From the NCBI GenBank assembly GCA_029052375.1, contig JAIDJD010000100.1:1-21419 (forward strand): a DNA stretch of 21,419 nucleotides. Reading direction: 5' to 3'. A program made the position numbers and the translations under genes. Every line of letters starts with the position of its first letter. Within the stretch, counting starts at the first letter, position 1. Origin of the DNA: Duncaniella sp. (GTDB lineage: Bacteria > Bacteroidota > Bacteroidia > Bacteroidales > Muribaculaceae). This document shows, in pieces, positions 21,388-21,419 of the stretch. The notes under the pieces were generated by a model, which saw nothing but the letters and a program-made list of their open reading frames with translations, made no database searches and was not told the origin of the DNA.

Positions 21388-21419
21388 TTTAAAGTTTTAA
21401 AAATGAGTTTGTATAATGC

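Overview
The window looks like a chromosome segment of a gut-type Bacteroidales with fairly high GC. A Muribaculaceae-like genome is my best guess, but this is inference. The reasons are: several promoters of the Bacteroidetes form TTTG-N20-TAnnTTTG; a xylR-xylB-xylA operon with a Nudix-type regulator; secreted proteins ending in the NLQGVRV...GLYIRKQG-type tail; a Bacteroidales lipoprotein; and a DUF3244-like small secreted protein. Most genes are GC-rich, so almost every coding region carries long spurious antisense frames.

Layout. (1) 1-3138, minus strand: a D-xylose utilisation operon transcribed xylR-like Nudix regulator, then xylulokinase, then xylose isomerase (cut by the window edge). 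It starts from a clear promoter overlapped by a palindrome. (2) 3518-6528: an OmpA-family envelope protein (+), riboflavin synthase (-), and a PduO-type ATP:corrinoid adenosyltransferase (+) divergent from riboflavin synthase. Between ompA and ribE lies a block of short palindromic modules bounded by inverted copies of one 3'-end module. (3) 6529-7717: two 427-bp direct repeats (about 10 mismatches by eye), each holding a roughly 214-nt nested palindrome. A third, shorter copy lies at 9930-10220. (4) 7718-9613 (-): a large secreted protein with a C-terminal tail domain and a strong terminator. (5) 10369-15151 (+): a 1000-residue TPR protein followed 34 bp later by an outer-membrane beta-barrel protein, probably one transcription unit. 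(6) 15251-15986 (-): a HicA/HicB toxin-antitoxin pair with two terminator-like hairpins between toxin and antitoxin. (7) 16116-16847 (-): a family 2 glycosyltransferase, divergent from (8) 16974-19910 (+): four genes centred on a phage portal-like protein, with no terminase, capsid or tail genes in view. (9) 20030-21322 (-): an AT-richer pair, a lipoprotein and a DUF3244-like secreted protein, each with its own promoter.

How the genes work together. XylR, XylB and XylA form a sugar-sensing and catabolic unit (xylose to xylulose to xylulose-5-phosphate). The TPR and barrel genes are probably an envelope pair. HicA and HicB are a toxin and its antitoxin/repressor. The portal-centred cluster is the best candidate for an undescribed system or a domesticated phage module. 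The nested palindromic repeats are the most striking non-coding structure. All identifications come from reading the sequence; no database search was run.
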